A stretch of DNA of 64,000 nt from Symbiodinium natans (Eukaryota; Sar; Dinophyceae; Suessiales; Symbiodiniaceae), in contig CAJNDS010002567.1 in the NCBI GenBank assembly GCA_905221605.1, positions 203,266 to 267,265 of the forward strand. The letters are read 5' to 3'. The stretch's first letter is position 1. Every line of letters starts with the position of its first letter. The notes beneath the pieces are model-generated. The model searched no databases. It was not told the origin of the DNA and saw nothing but the letters and a program-made list of their open reading frames with translations. Positions 10,863 to 23,692 of the stretch are shown here, piece after piece. The position numbers were made by a program, and so were the translations under genes.

Positions 10863-12227
10863 ATCCTCAACCCATGTCCTTGGAAGTGTCAATGATCTCC
10901 TGTCCATTGTGTAAACTTCTCTGACATGCTCCCATACGGGTGTAGAGTCTGAGGTACGGGCCTTCTTGATACGCTCCAGTGTTTCCAGGGAAGGCCTGAA
11001 TTGCACTGCTGGGCACTGCGCGGATCCCTTGCAAGTTCCCACGCTTTCACTGGGGAAGGTGCCTGACCAGCTCGTCAGGCATGGTCTCGAGCCTCAAGGT
11101 TCAGTATGGCTCAGTCAGCCGCGGATTCGGAAATGGCTCGGGGCCAGATGCAACATGCAACCTGACACATGCGATTGCGGCACTTGAAGAAATTAACGGG
11201 TGAATCCAGATGTTTGCAAAGTGGCTGAGAGCGGGTTGCTGTGATGATGGTGCCCAAGGTGACCTTCACACATAGCACACCCATTGCCAAGAGTCCATCT
11301 GCCAGAATGTCCTGGACTAGATGGGGCCCTGGCTGCCGACTCGGCGAGAAGACCCGGACGGCCTTAGCGTGACGGGACTCTGTACCTGAACACGTCTGGA
11401 CACCTGAAGCACCCCCTTGGTCCAGGGCAGAAAGCCTGTATAGTGTCCAGCATGACCTCCAGAATCACGGATTCTACAACAGACAGCTGACATAGCTGAC
11501 ATAGCTGACATAGCTGAATTGACTTGTGTGCCGCCAAGTTGCAGCACCATCCGAGCCGTCAGCCTTCACCATGTAATGTGGACCTGATTGAAATCTGCAG
11601 CCACCCGACAAATTCGAGATCTCGCTCCAAAAAAAGGACATCTCAGCCAACGACAGGTTGTCTGCATTGCTGCCATCCTCGATATGAACGCATGATGATG
11701 AACATGCAGATGAGCATGCAAATTAGAAAGGAAGGCGACCATTTCATGTGGACAGTCAAGGAGCAGCTGCTGCAGTGCAGGTGGCATGCCGGTGGGGCGT
11801 CCACTCCTGCAGACGGCTGTGCACCCTGTCATGTACTACCCAGTATGTTCTGCAAGGTCACCTCGACGTCGCCACCACGTGGTCCTGAGGGAAGGAGATG
11901 AGAGTGCACATGAGCGCACGCAAACCCCAACGCCCCAAGAGATTGCAAAGCAGCTCCATCAGATATGGCTTTGGCACCAGCCGATCCCTGGCCTTGCCAG
12001 AGATGGCGAGCTCGTTCGCCGCAAGCATGCCAAGCCCTCCCAGGCCTAAGCCCAATGAATTGATCGGATCAGTCGCTGCACCGCTTGCACACCGCTTGCA
12101 CCCTGCAGCGAATCAAGCACAGCAGGATGCGGACCACCTGTAATGAGAGCCATCGCTGGCCGCAAGCGGCTGGATCCTCAACAACTCAGATGGAAGGTGC
12201 CGAATGCCAACGTCCGGCACATGATTA

Positions 12228-12441
12228 CATCCATCAGCATCCATCAGCATCCATCAGCATCCATCAGCATCCATCTGCACCATGGCACACATCAGCACAC
12301 ATGCGCAGCACGTGCCTGCTGGTCAGGAGCCGCTCCGAAGAAAACCCGCGTCCAGGTCTCTTTGAGATGAAAATGCACCGGGCCAGAGAGCAATATGTCA
12401 AGCAGAACCCTTGCAGAACCCTTGCAGAACCCTTGCAGAAC
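12228..12441. repeat. Two short tandem repeats (10-11 bp units)
   Basis: At 12230-12273 the unit CATCCATCAG is repeated about four times. At 12407-12441 the unit CCTTGCAGAAC occurs three times. An 11-bp CATAGCTGA-type triplet also lies at 11486-11518, and CCACCTCTC units lie at 15046-15081. Confidence 0.85.
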
Positions 12442-15400
12442 CAATGCCGCAATGTCCAACCACCTAGGAACGCGCCTCTCGACGACGAGGCTGCAACTGA
12501 GACTGAGGTTGAGGTGGAGGCTCAACCTTTGGGGCTTTGTGGAAACCTCTGAGCGAAATGCCGAATGCCCACCTCAGATCCTCGAGCCCCGCACATCTGA
12601 AGTTCTTGGCACAACTTGTCTCTGCTGCCAAAGCATGGACCACCGTTCCTGGCGGCAGGTCTGCAGGCCTCTCACGTCTCCGCATAAAGCCGCATAACAT
12701 GCTCCAGTCCAAAATCAGCTAGACCTCCGCATCACCTTCAGGAACTGCCAAATCGTTGCCATGCGCACCTCGGCTGTGCTAAACGTCGAAACGGCTTTTC
12801 GCAGAGATACTCCATGGCAGGAAGATGAGGTTTAAGATGAAGATAGATGAAGCCATCACGAAGCATCAATGGATCAACCTAAGGGTAGGATGGCAGGCCA
12901 CTGAGTCCCACACGGGCCAGACCCCAGCTTCCCCGAGCCACCTGCCATGGAATTGTGGAAAATTGCGGAAGCACAATGGTTGGATTCTCCCCAAAGCTGT
13001 CCACATGTTTATAGCTTGCTGCTTCAACTTCATTAAACATATCGTCGGGCACTCAGGTTTAGAATGTAGGGATCAGGGATTGGGGCCTCAGGGTGCTCTC
13101 GACTCCGTTTTCCTGTTTTCATAGAGGCCCAAGACCTAGGGTTCACAACATAGTCCAGACTGGGGATCAGGTGGCAAAGCCTGCAATCTCACACCCGCTT
13201 CCCAGGGTGAAAAACTTTGAAGAAGCATAGGGGGCAGCGCATGCCTCCGACATGAGCTGGTCCGAGCTCCAAACGGCATGGCCCTGGCATTGAAACGCTG
13301 CATCGACATTTTGCCCGTCGGAGCAACTGCAGCGGCCTGGAAGACAGCGGCGCCGAGTGGGCGCAGACCAGTTTGTTCTGAGAGCACCTCGAGAGACCAG
13401 CGACGCAAAAAAGACGGCAAACAGCCGCACAAACTTTTACCCAACAAGAAGGCAGTCGTAAAAAGGACAGCAGACATGTCAAGCGTGCACTTTGTTTGTA
13501 TCGACGTGAAGGGGGGCAAGTGCCACCGGCGGTCGTCTCACATCCCAAGTGCTTCGGGCCCACCAAGCTCCGTGTTGTGATTGGGGGCCTGAAGATCTGT
13601 ACATACCTTGGACCTCTCTTCACGGCAACTTCCCACTGTTGGCCTCACATGGATGCCAAGCACGCTAGGTGTGAAACTAATCTGAGCGGTGGCCGATGTT
13701 TGGGAACTCAGGGAAGTTCTCGTCACAAAGGCCTTGATGGTTTTCTCCACTGCTCCACCCATCATGGGACATACTCTGTGTTGACTGTGTTGATTCCAGC
13801 ACTGAGGGCAGTGTTCTCAGCATCCTGTACGCAACTGATGCAGCGCTCTTTGACACAGCTGCTGCAGCGTTCTGGATAGTCTGGACAGAAGAACAAGCAG
13901 TTCGAGAGTCTGCAATCTATTTGTGCACCGAGGCATCCGGCACACCGGCCATGCTGACCTCGACCCATGATGCAAGAGACAGCGCAATCCGCTCTTGCGC
14001 GACCCCTCGGATGCTTCGAGCACTGTTGTCCGCATTCATGCAGATCGGTGGAGTTCTCGACGCAGTCCGGCAGAGCAGCCTTTGCAACACACGTGTCCGC
14101 TCGTTCGTGACCCCACTCAGCTGCTACACATCAAACCAAACTGCCAACAAGAGGCAGTCACGCTCAGGACCACCCAGAGCAGAGCATATCTGAAAGCCAT
14201 TGATCACCGTCACGGCCGGTGCCAGCCACGACAAGGTCACTGGAGCCAAAAACAGACATGAAACAAGACGGTATGGGCACTGAACCGACGACTTACAGCA
14301 AATGGGAAAGGTTCAGAATTATCGGATCGCGACGGCAAAGGACCGAGAAAACAGCTAGATACAAGCTCCGCGCACCTGCGACACGTCCCGAAGCTCCGCA
14401 AAAAGGGCACCACAGGGAGCGCCCGCCGAGGCCAGGCCTGCAATCGTGACAAGCACGACAATGGCGCACAACAGCCACGACAATCACTCTGAAGCCCCAG
14501 AGGGTTCTTTCTCCACCCCTTCCCGCGCATCAGAGATTTTTACGCGTCGCGTCACTTGTCATGCTTCCAAGCAGGATCCACTTTGCCCTTCTTGTCGGGA
14601 TGCTTGGTCCTTAGGCGCTCCAATGCAAAGCACCATGGACATGACGAGCTACTGCGCGATCAGCAGTTGGGGGGTTCAGCAGGCGAAACAGTGCAGCGTC
14701 GCAGCGTCAATGGAAGAACTTTTGAAGCGAGAAGCAAGTCGGCGTATGAGAACTCCTGTCGATAAACCCTCTCGTTCTCAGCATTGCGGCCCGTGCAGTC
14801 ACAGAAGTAAATGTCATCATAGTGCTTCCTGGGCGAAGATCGATCCACCCAGACGCACACCGGCATAGTGTCACCACGTACTCATAGAAAGGACGAATAC
14901 AGTGAATACAGGCCCCAATCGTCAAGAGCAAAGTCGCGCTGCCATGCAGAAGCAGCCCTTACCGCAAGGCTGAAGGCAATTGGGTCGTTCCTTCGGCCAG
15001 ACCTGACATCTGATCGTCTGGTCAGCCCAGACCCTTCCCCCCACCACCACCTCTCCCACCTCTCCCACCTCTCCCACCTCTGTGCTCATCTCATCACCGA
15101 CAGCGTGGACGATACGGGCCTGAGTCTCGGTCTGTTCTGCGTTCTGCGTGGGTGTCTTGGTCGGACTCGGAGGCGGCAAAGCATGGCCGCCTCCATTTCC
15201 CTCGAGCTCTCGGGCTCCGACATCTTCCAAGGAAGCAAAATTTCTCTCAGCATCGGCCATCAGAATCCTCAGCACAGAAGCATCCCCAAGAGCACACAGG
15301 TTGCCACGCAAGCTGCTGCTTTAGGTGGCCCGACCCAAAAATTGGCTCGCAGCCGCGCCACATCCACTGAGATAAGGCTAGTCTCCATGAGAACTGCAGC

Positions 15401-16665
15401 CTTTGAGGTTTCTGCGCTCCCTGCACTGACTCAGTGACCTACTGACACTTGGCGAAAGAACGCCGTGGTGCAGCCACGCTACATGTAGATGGAGCTCCGA
15501 CCGAAGCATCTGGGCTCCGGAGAAAGGCCTGATAGCCATCCTTGGTACGAAGCTTTGTTTCGACCGCAAACACGTGTACATATGGTTACGTTGTGTCAAC
15601 GGTCTTTGCTCTGCAGGCAAGGGTCCGCTTGGGACGTGAGTCTCGCAAGCGCTACCGATTTGAGCCGCACATCACAACAAGCTGCTGTCACATGAGCATG
15701 GTGAGTTCAACATCGGGCAGCATGAGACTCCCTGCGTGGAAGGCTACAAGTATCCTGCAACTTCTACTCTCTTCGAAGTCGCAAAGTACCGAGATACCAG
15801 CACATACCGTTGCTGAGGCCTTCGACACTGTGAACGAGCCGCGGCAGCGGCTGAAGGAGCTCGCCCTGCAGATTTCATGCAAGAAATGTCTCTTTTCGAC
15901 TATCCTGCTTTTAGCTATGCGCTACCACCTGACAGGCAATTGCTGTGACTGCTACGAGCTGACAACAGCAGGCGTCACCCGCTATGCTTTCAAATCAAAC
16001 AAAAGGGTGGAGTGTTGTTTTCGCATTTTCCGGTGCTTCTCTTCCTTTTTCTGAGTTTTCTTCTTCTTGGCTTTGGTGGCTGCCACGTGAAGGTTTCACG
16101 ACATAGTGTCCTGCAAATTTTAAACTCAGCCAATGTGGCCAATCGCCCCCCCCCCCCCCGGTTAGGCCAAGACTCGCTCAACAACGGATGCATTCAGTTT
16201 CCCAAGAGGGGCCCCACATGGCCCCACGCAGAGGGCCACCTGTGCCATGTTTTCACTTTTTGGGCGCCGCGAGCTTCCAGCCGCCAAATGGGGAAACCAA
16301 CGCCATTTACGATGCTTTTGGGCCTTTGGGGCGGGGGGGGGGGGGACGATGGTGCACGTGGTCCTTGGGCTGTGTCTGTAGCATTCTTTGTAGAGGTCCA
16401 ATCCCAAGCCCCCCTCAACCCCGAGCTTGCTGAAGTCCAGGAACACAAGCAGAAACCAAAAAGCGGAACAGAAGGAAAGCACACCGCAGAGCACCAGCAA
16501 AAGAACGAAACCACCAAGCCAAGCATCTAGTTGCAAAGCGGGCCGGACTTTTTGATGCAGGTGTGTTTGCAACTTTTGTTGTTAGCCTCTTCGCTGGCCA
16601 TACACTAATGCCAAAAGGCATGGCCCGCTGCACTAATGAAGGCCTGCGCAACCAGGCTGTCACGC

Positions 16666-16835
<170 letters not shown>

Positions 16836-17929
16836 CGCTCGCTCAAAATCAGGCAGAGGCAAAACATGGACAGCCAGGAAGCTACGCGACTACACCAGCG
16901 ATGTGCTACGAGTACAGGGCAAGTGGCGGTCTGATCGGAACATGCCGAGCAGCCTCGTAAGGAACCAGGGCTAGCAATCTGTCGGGACCGACCTGCAAAG
17001 CCCATTGTGAGCTCATGCCATCCGTGTACCTTCCGCAAGATCTCTGTGGTCTCAGGCAACCGCCGGTCCACCGACAATGCATTGCACCGGCTTCCCGGGC
17101 CTCAGCTGAACGGACGCCAGGACGGAAGAGGAGTAGGATTCAGAACTCCGCACTTCTGAGATCCAGACAGCTGTGCCTGCATGCTCGCGATGAAACAACA
17201 CACATGAACGTGTGCTGCAGTTATGTTACCATACCGTCCACACCGCTGCAGTTTCTGACCACGGTCTTCACTTCAGGCCACGCCTACCACCCATATGAAG
17301 CCCTTGTAATTGAAGCTTACGGCTTGTGGATTGGGAAGTGAGAATGTCCATAATGTGGGCTTGGGACCTTAAAGAACTGGTGATTCGATGTAAGTGGTTT
17401 CTGAAATCTTTAAACTGCCGAGCGGATGAGTACCAGTGCGTTCGCGACTGGTTGCACTGCCCACGGGCTCTGTCCCTTCCACCTCCTGGAATTCACGCTG
17501 GCGAATACCCCTACCCCGCACATGACGTTCTAAGTTCAGCAAGAACAGCAAGATTTCAGCCCTTCCTGCCCACCACCGACAAGCTGTCATAAGAGCAAGA
17601 CAATGTGCCTCCTCACAGACACCAGCTGTCAGGCTCTTGCGGCGCACATTTTGAATCAGAAATGGCGCTTCGCCTAGCCCTGACATCCAGCCCTGACCCA
17701 CACAAGGTTCTGGAAAAGAAGAGCAATGTGTGGCAAATGTGCTAGCTTCTGGATCTCTCTGGTGTCTTGGTGTCCCCTGCCTGCAGCTGCCGGATCTCTG
17801 CCGAGTGGCGTGGTGCTGTACGCTGGCCTCCATGTTGACCATGATGCGAATGATGCGTGAAAGCAAGCTGAGACGAACTCTTAGGCACTGCTACGCCTGC
17901 CAGGTTCACGCCAACCAGGGCATCGCTGC

Positions 17930-18229
17930 CATCGGATCCCTGAGATACTCGTTGAAGTGCAATGAATCATTCTGGCCTGTCTTTGAGCTCCGTGCCAGCC
18001 GCTCCCACTTGGCTGCCAGGAGGTAGATGCCTCTCTCAGCTTCATGCAGGCCACAACGTACCCAGGCCCTTGCAAAGGCCTTTGTGCCAGTGCGCCAGTC
18101 TCGAAGCCACCACGGCCTGAGAGCAGTGTGCAAATTCAAGGCGAGCAAAACCATGTACCCCTTCGCCTCGAAGAGGATGAAGAAGTTGTCACCTTGCTGG
18201 CGGCCTCTTCTTGCCTCCGATCTGCAGCT
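17930..18229 (-). CDS. Conserved-looking exon(s), unknown function
   Basis: After acceptor gagctgcag a long open block reads DNFFILFEAKGYMVLLALNL, then RPWWLRDWRTGTKAFARAW and ERGIYLLAAKWERLARSSK, ending near FNEYL. Composition (Trp, Arg, Leu, aromatic residues) is protein-like and the other frames are poor. The end may be at a GG/GA boundary near 17932. No family is recognised. Confidence 0.45.
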
Positions 18230-18423
18230 CAGAACCATGATGCTGACAGCCGAACGGCATCCAACAGTTGAAAGAGAAATCAAGTAGACTCGATGCTGGG
18301 TCGGTGGCGGCTGCTTCGTCCCTCGCACGTGCAGGTGTCTGCCTAAGCCAGGCCACAGCACGGTGCCGATGTAGTTTCACTGATTCACGTCGCTTGTCGT
18401 ACTGATGATGATTGATGTTCATG

Positions 18424-18870
18424 TCACGCTTCGGTCGCAGGCAGGACCAAGCATCCCGAGTCCAGGAGCGGTCGGAGACGGGTGCGGAGGGCCCTGCGAT
18501 GCGAGGTGTGAAGAGCTTTCGAGGGGTGCTTCCCCGAGTTGAAAGTTCAAACAGCCTGTTTATCAGAAAAGCGCACACGGTCACCCTCACGGATTTCCCT
18601 CATCAAAGAACGACTCACTCGAGTTGCTCATTTCAGGCAAAACAAAAGTGACCTTGACTTGCCCTATTTGAACCTTCAGCCACTGCCGGCCTAGGGATTC
18701 GAGCAATGGCATCCCTGTCATAGCGTGGGTTGGTGCGAACCTCGGCACACAGCAGCTTAGCAGCTGTCAGCATCCGAATCTGCATTCCACAGTAAAGCCA
18801 CGAGCTCCCGACGTTGTCGAACAAAGCTGCCGCCGTGTCCTCACTTGCACTTCTGCTTCGCAGGTTGCGC
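18424..18870 (-). CDS. 3' end of a multi-exon gene, unknown function
   Basis: Three blocks read in one direction. The first starts after acceptor ggcccag at 18870 (phase 1; FDNVGSSWLYCGMQIRMLTA). The second is 18690-18591 (QWLKVQIGQVKVTFVLPEMS) ending at a gtgaggg donor. The last exon is 18493-18424 and ends LLDSGCLVLPATEA then TGA. The phases of exons 2 and 3 match exactly (2 bases left, 1 base taken), which supports the joined end. The donor of the first block is uncertain. The product is not recognised; the beta-strand-rich second exon suggests a globular domain. Confidence 0.6.
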
Positions 18871-19029
18871 CTGGGCCAAGACTTGAGTCACTTTGCCGAG
18901 GACACCAAGTCACATCGTTTGCTCGTTTTGCGGAGCTCGGAGCTCTGAGGTGTCCACCAGATCTTGTCAGGCGGCTTGATGGAGAAGTTCGTACGACATA
19001 CCTGTTGGATCTACTGCTAGAGGCCAACT

Positions 19030-19440
19030 ACTCCCCAACACCTCAAGTCGCATGCTTTTTCCAGACAGCAAGCCTGGCAGTTTTGTACACTGTGAAGTCT
19101 TTGAGCAACGCAGCAACGCAGCATCAAGCCAACAATTCGCACGCGCTGTCGCTGAGCTCTTGCTGCGTGCGCTGGAAATGGGTCTCTAATGATCTGTGAA
19201 ACCTTCCGGACATTGCACGAAGCCTTTCCACAGCTTCTCAGGTGTCTTCATTTCGGAAGAAGCCTGAAAAACATTCTGAATCTGTTCATTGAGGTTGCGT
19301 CCACGTACTGCTGGCTCACTCGTTCGCTGATTCACTCGTCCCCTCCCTCATCGACCATCTCTCTCACCCGGCTGCCCGACCCCAGACGAGATCCCTCAAA
19401 CACAAACAGACTGACTCAGTCCTCTTATCATTCTTTGTCT
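19030..19440. other. No gene seen
   Basis: This is mixed-composition sequence between the last upstream exon and the pyrimidine microsatellites. Nothing specific is supported. Confidence 0.5.
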
Positions 19441-19446
19441 TCTTGG

Positions 19447-19558
19447 TTTTTATTCGTCTTCTTTTTCTTCTTCTTCTTCTTCTTCCTATTCTTCTTCTAC
19501 TTTTTCTACTTTTTCTTTCTCTTCTGCTTATTCTTCTCTTCCTTCTTCTTCTTCTTCT
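19447..19558. repeat. (TTC)n pyrimidine tract
   Basis: Interrupted TTC/TTTC units, all pyrimidine on the plus strand. Confidence 0.95.
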
Positions 19559-19979
19559 GACACCCGGGCCCCCGCGCACACGCCGCGGTGTGAGACTGAA
19601 AAAACTTCAGGGAAGCACGCTGGCGTTTCTGTTGAGGGGGAACGTTTCCCCCATTAGGTTAAGTTTATGCAACACACAAACAGCACTCCCCCTCAAAGCC
19701 GGGCAAAAAGGCGCGCATTCCTATCTCATGTGGAATCGATTTGGTGAACCCCGCCCGTAAGTTGGGCCCGGATTGGCATGACATTCCCCCAGTCAGGACC
19801 TTTGTGCAGACTTGCGCATTGTGAAAAGTGGCAGGAAGTGATGCTCACCCCGAACTGGCTTCTTTCCTTTGTCGGGGTTTGGGGGAGACCCCGGTGCAGA
19901 GGCACGTCTTGTACAAACAAGACTGGGACAACGGTCGGTGTTCGATTAGCGCCAGTGCCACCCAACCCCCACTACCCGA

Positions 19980-20735
19980 AACCCCCTTCTCTCTCTTTCT
20001 TTATTACTTTCTTTCTTTCTTTCGCTCTTTATTGTTTTCTTGATTTCTTTCTTTCTTTTGTCTTTCTTTGTTTCTCTATTTCTTCATTTCTTTGTTTCTT
20101 TGTTTCTTTATTTCTTTATTTCTTCATTTCTTTACTTCTTTACTTCTTTATTTCTTTATTTCTTTATTTCTTTATTTCTTTATTTCTTTATTTCTTTATT
20201 TCTTTACTTCTTTATTTCTTTATTTCTTTATTTCTTTATTTCTTTATTTCTTTGTTTTTTTTATTTCTTTATTTCTTTCTTTCTTTCTTTCTTTCTTTCT
20301 TTCGTTCTGTCTTTCTTTCTTTCTTTGTTTCTTTGTTTCTTTGTTTCTTTGTTTCTTTGTTTCTTTGTTTCTTTGTTTCTGTGTTTCTTTGTTTCTTTGT
20401 TTCTTTGTTCTTTTTGTTTCTTTGTTTCCTTGTTTCTTTGGTCCGTTGTTTCTTTGTTTCTTTGTTTCTTTATTTTGTTACTTCTTTGTTTTTTATTTCT
20501 TTAGTTCATTTCTTTATTTCCTTATTTCTTTATTTCTTTCTTTATGTATTTATTTCTTTCTTTCTGTCGCTCTTTCTTTCTTTTTGTCTTTCTTTAATTT
20601 CTTTTTGTCTTTCTTTCTTTCCTTCCTTCCTGCCTTCCTTCCTTCCTTTCTTCCTTCCTTCCTTCCTTCCTTCCTTCCTTCTTCCCTTCTTTCTTTCTTT
20701 CTCTCTCACTTCCTTCCTTCAGCACTCATGGTCAA
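19980..20735. repeat. (CTTT)n / (ATTTCTTT)n / (CCTT)n pyrimidine megatract
   Basis: About 750 bp of tetranucleotide-based repeats shows successive domains: CTTT, then TATTTCTT, then TGTTTCTT, then TCCT. Long apparent ORFs of Phe/Leu/Ser here are repeat translations, not genes. Confidence 0.97.
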
Positions 20736-20796
20736 CCCGAGTGAGCGTCCATCGAGTCAGTTGGTGACACACGCCCCCCCACCCCCCCCCCCGTGT

Positions 20797-20910
20797 GCAG
20801 CTTAAATAGGGTCTATTTGGAAGCTGGGAATCGTATTTACAAGAGGAAAACAGGCCCCAAAACGTATACTTATTCACAAGAGCCATGTTCCAAATAGACC
20901 CTATTTTAGG
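20797..20910. repeat. Short inverted repeat CTTCCAAATAGACCCTATTT
   Basis: A 20-bp word occurs in minus orientation at about 20803-20826 and in plus orientation (partial) at 20890-20906. A third copy lies at 27543-27566 (one mismatch). All copies lie at or near C-runs that border pyrimidine tracts. Confidence 0.8.
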
Positions 20911-20929
20911 TCCTGTAGGGTTGCACAGA

Positions 20930-23320
20930 CAGAATTTAATTCATTAAATTCCTTAATTTCCACTTTCCCCCTGGAATTTAATGAATTTAATCAATTAATT
21001 CAATTAATTCATTTATTTCCAAAGGGGAGGGGTGGAATTAATTGAACTAGTTGAATTAATTGAATTAATTGAATTAATTGAATTAATTGAACCCCCCCCT
21101 TTGGAAATAAATGAATTAATTGAATTAATTGAATTAATTGAATTAATTGAATTAATTGAATTAATTGAATTAATTGGAATTAATTCAATTAATTCAATTA
21201 ATTCCACTTCCCCTTTGGAAATAAATGAATTAATTGAATTAATTGAATTAGTTGAATTATTTCGATTAATTCAATTAATTCAATTAATTCATTTATTTCC
21301 AAATGGGGGGGATTCCCCAGCCCCCACCCCTCCCCCCCTTTGGAAATAAATGAATTAATTGAATTAATTGAATTAATTCAATTAATTCAATTATTTCAAT
21401 TAATTCATTTATTTCCAAAGGGGGGGTGGAATTAATTGAATTAATTTAATTAATTGAATTAATTCAATTAGTTCAATTAATTCAATTAATTCATTTATTT
21501 CCAAATGGGGGGGGTTCCCCAGACCCCACCCCCCCAGCTCGATTTGGCCAAATTTTGCCCGGAGGCTGCCCGGCAAAATTTGGCCAAATCGAGCCGCGCC
21601 TTTCTGGAGGCCCGAAATTATTTAAACTATCGCGGCTCGAGTTGGCCAAATTTTGCCGGGCAGCCTCCGGGCAAAATTTGGCCAAATCGAGCCACGCATT
21701 TCTCATCGCATACGAAGGGCAGCCCGATTTGGCCAAATTTTGCCCGGAAGCTGCCCGGCAAAATTTGGCCAAATCGAGCCGCGATAGTTTCAAAATTTCG
21801 GGCCTTCAGAAAGGCGCGGCTCGATTTGGCCAAATTTTGCCCGTTCGACGAGCAGCCCGATTTGGCCAAATTTTGCCCGCAGACTGCCCGGCAAAATCTG
21901 GCCAAATCGAGCCGCGCCTTTCTGGAGGCCCGAAATTATATAAACTATCGCGGCTCGGTTTGGCCAAATTTTGCCGGGAAGTCTGCGGGCAAAATTTGGC
22001 CAAATCGGGCTGCTCGTCGTACGCGCTGAGAAATGCGCGGCTCGATTTGGCCAAATTTTGCCGGGCAGCCTCCGGGCAAAATTTGGCCACATCGAGCCGC
22101 GCATTTCTCATGGCATACGAAGAGCAGCCCGATTTGGCCAAATTTTGCCCGCAGGCTGCCCGGCAAAATTTGGCCAAATCGAGCCGCGATAGTTTAAATA
22201 ATTTCGTTCAATTAGTTCATTCATTTCCAAATGGGGGGGATTCCCCAGCCCCCACCCCCCCCCCTTTGGAAATAAATGAATTAATTGAATTAATTGAATT
22301 TTAATTGAATTAATTCAATTAATTCATTTATTTCCAAAGGGGGGGGTGGAATTAATTGAATTAATTGAATTAATTGAATTAATTGAATTGATTCAATTAA
22401 TTCAATTAATTCAATTAATTCAATTAATTCAATTAATTCAATTATTTCCAAATGGGGGGATTCCCCAGCCCCCACCCCTCCCCTCCCTTTGGAAATAAAT
22501 GAATTAATTGAATTAATTGAATTAATTGAAATAATTGAATTAATTCAACTAATTCAATTAATTCCACCTCCCCTTTGGAAATAAATGAATTAATTGAATT
22601 AATTGAAATTCAATTAATTCAATTAATTCAATTAATTCAATTAATTCAATTAATTCAATTAATTCATTTATTTCCAAAGGGGGGGGGGTGGGGGCTGGGG
22701 AATCCCCCCCATTTGGAAATAAATGAATTAATTGAATTAATTGAATTAATTGAAATAATTGAAATAATTGAATTAATTCAATTAATTCAATTAATTCCAC
22801 CTCCCCTTTGGAAATAAATGAACTAATTGAATTATTTGAATTAATTGAATTAATTCAATTAATTCAATTAATTCAATTAATTCAATTAATTCAATTAATT
22901 CATTTATTTCCAAAGGGGGGGGGTGGGGGCTGGGGAATCCCCCCCATTTGGAAATAAATGAATTACTTGAATTAATTGAATTAATTGAAATAATTGAATT
23001 AATTCAATTAATTCAATTAATTCCACCTCCCCTTTGGAAATAAATGAATTAATTGAATTAATTGAATTAATTCAATTAATTCAATTAATTCAATTAATTC
23101 ATTTATTTCCAAAGGGGGGGGGGGTGGGGGCTGGGGAATCCCCCCCATTTGGAAATAAATGAATTACTTGAATTAATTGAAAAAATTGAATTAATGCAAT
23201 TAATTCAATTAATTCCACCTCCCCTTTGGAAATAAATCAATTAATTGAATTAATTGAATTAATTCAATTATTTCAATTAGTTCAATTAATTCATCTATTT
23301 CCAAATGGGGGGTGGGGGCT
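20930..23320. repeat. AATTGAATT/AATTCAATT hairpin satellite
   Basis: Runs of AATTGAATT face runs of AATTCAATT, making long near-perfect inverted repeats. They are separated by conserved G/C-rich spacers that themselves contain CCTTTGGAAATAAATG and its inverse CATTTATTTCCAAAGG around a GGGGCTGGGGAATCCCCC core. The higher-order unit repeats about every 200-230 bp. The array is interrupted by a different hairpin family at 21535-22200. Confidence 0.95.
21535..22200. repeat. GATTTGGCCAAATTTTGCC hairpin repeat family
   Basis: About seven copies of a roughly 60-bp palindrome are present. Each arm is GATTTGGCCAAATTTTGCC, the loop region is GAGGCTGC or a variant, and the copies are linked by CGAGCCGCG and short variable spacers (e.g. 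TTTCTGGAGGCCCGAAATTA). Arms are nearly perfect inverted repeats. The repeated apparent peptides in all frames are a consequence of the palindromes. Confidence 0.95.
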
Positions 23321-23334
23321 GGGGCATCCTCCTC

Positions 23335-23692
23335 CCCCCAATACTAAACCACGAGCCCGGGCCTCCCCCCAATACTAAATCACGAGCCCGGGCCTCCCCC
23401 CAATACTAAATTACGAGCCCGGGCCTTCCCGCAACACTAAATCACGAGCCCGGGCCTCCCCCCAATACTAAATCACGAGCCCGGGCTAAATCACGAGCCC
23501 GGGCCTCCAAATTACGAGGCCGGGCCTCCCCCCAATACTAAATCACGAGCCCGGGCCTCCCCCCAATACTAAATCACGAGCCCGGGCCTCCCGCAATACT
23601 AAATCACGAGCCGGGCCTACCCCCAATACTAATTTACGAGCCCGGGCCTCCTCCCAATACTAAATCACGAGCCCTCCTCCCCCCAATACTAG
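23335..23692. repeat. 31-bp satellite
   Basis: The monomer AATACTAAATCACGAGCCCG plus a C-rich remainder recurs with a 31-bp period (starts at 23340, 23371, 23402 and on), about eleven copies with a few truncated ones near 23486-23515. Confidence 0.95.

Noticed and set aside
18189-18590. Alternative frame with DAWSCLRPKRDMNINHH
   Set aside because: The overlapping frame joins in phase with the previous exon and ends in a proper stop; this one does not.
19778-20805. Phe/Leu/Ser-rich ORFs of up to 329 codons
   Set aside because: Translation of the pyrimidine microsatellite in all frames.
21491-22304. Repeated FGQILP/LAKFCP peptides as a repeat protein
   Set aside because: The same peptides appear on both strands because the DNA is palindromic; frames are interrupted by AT satellite.
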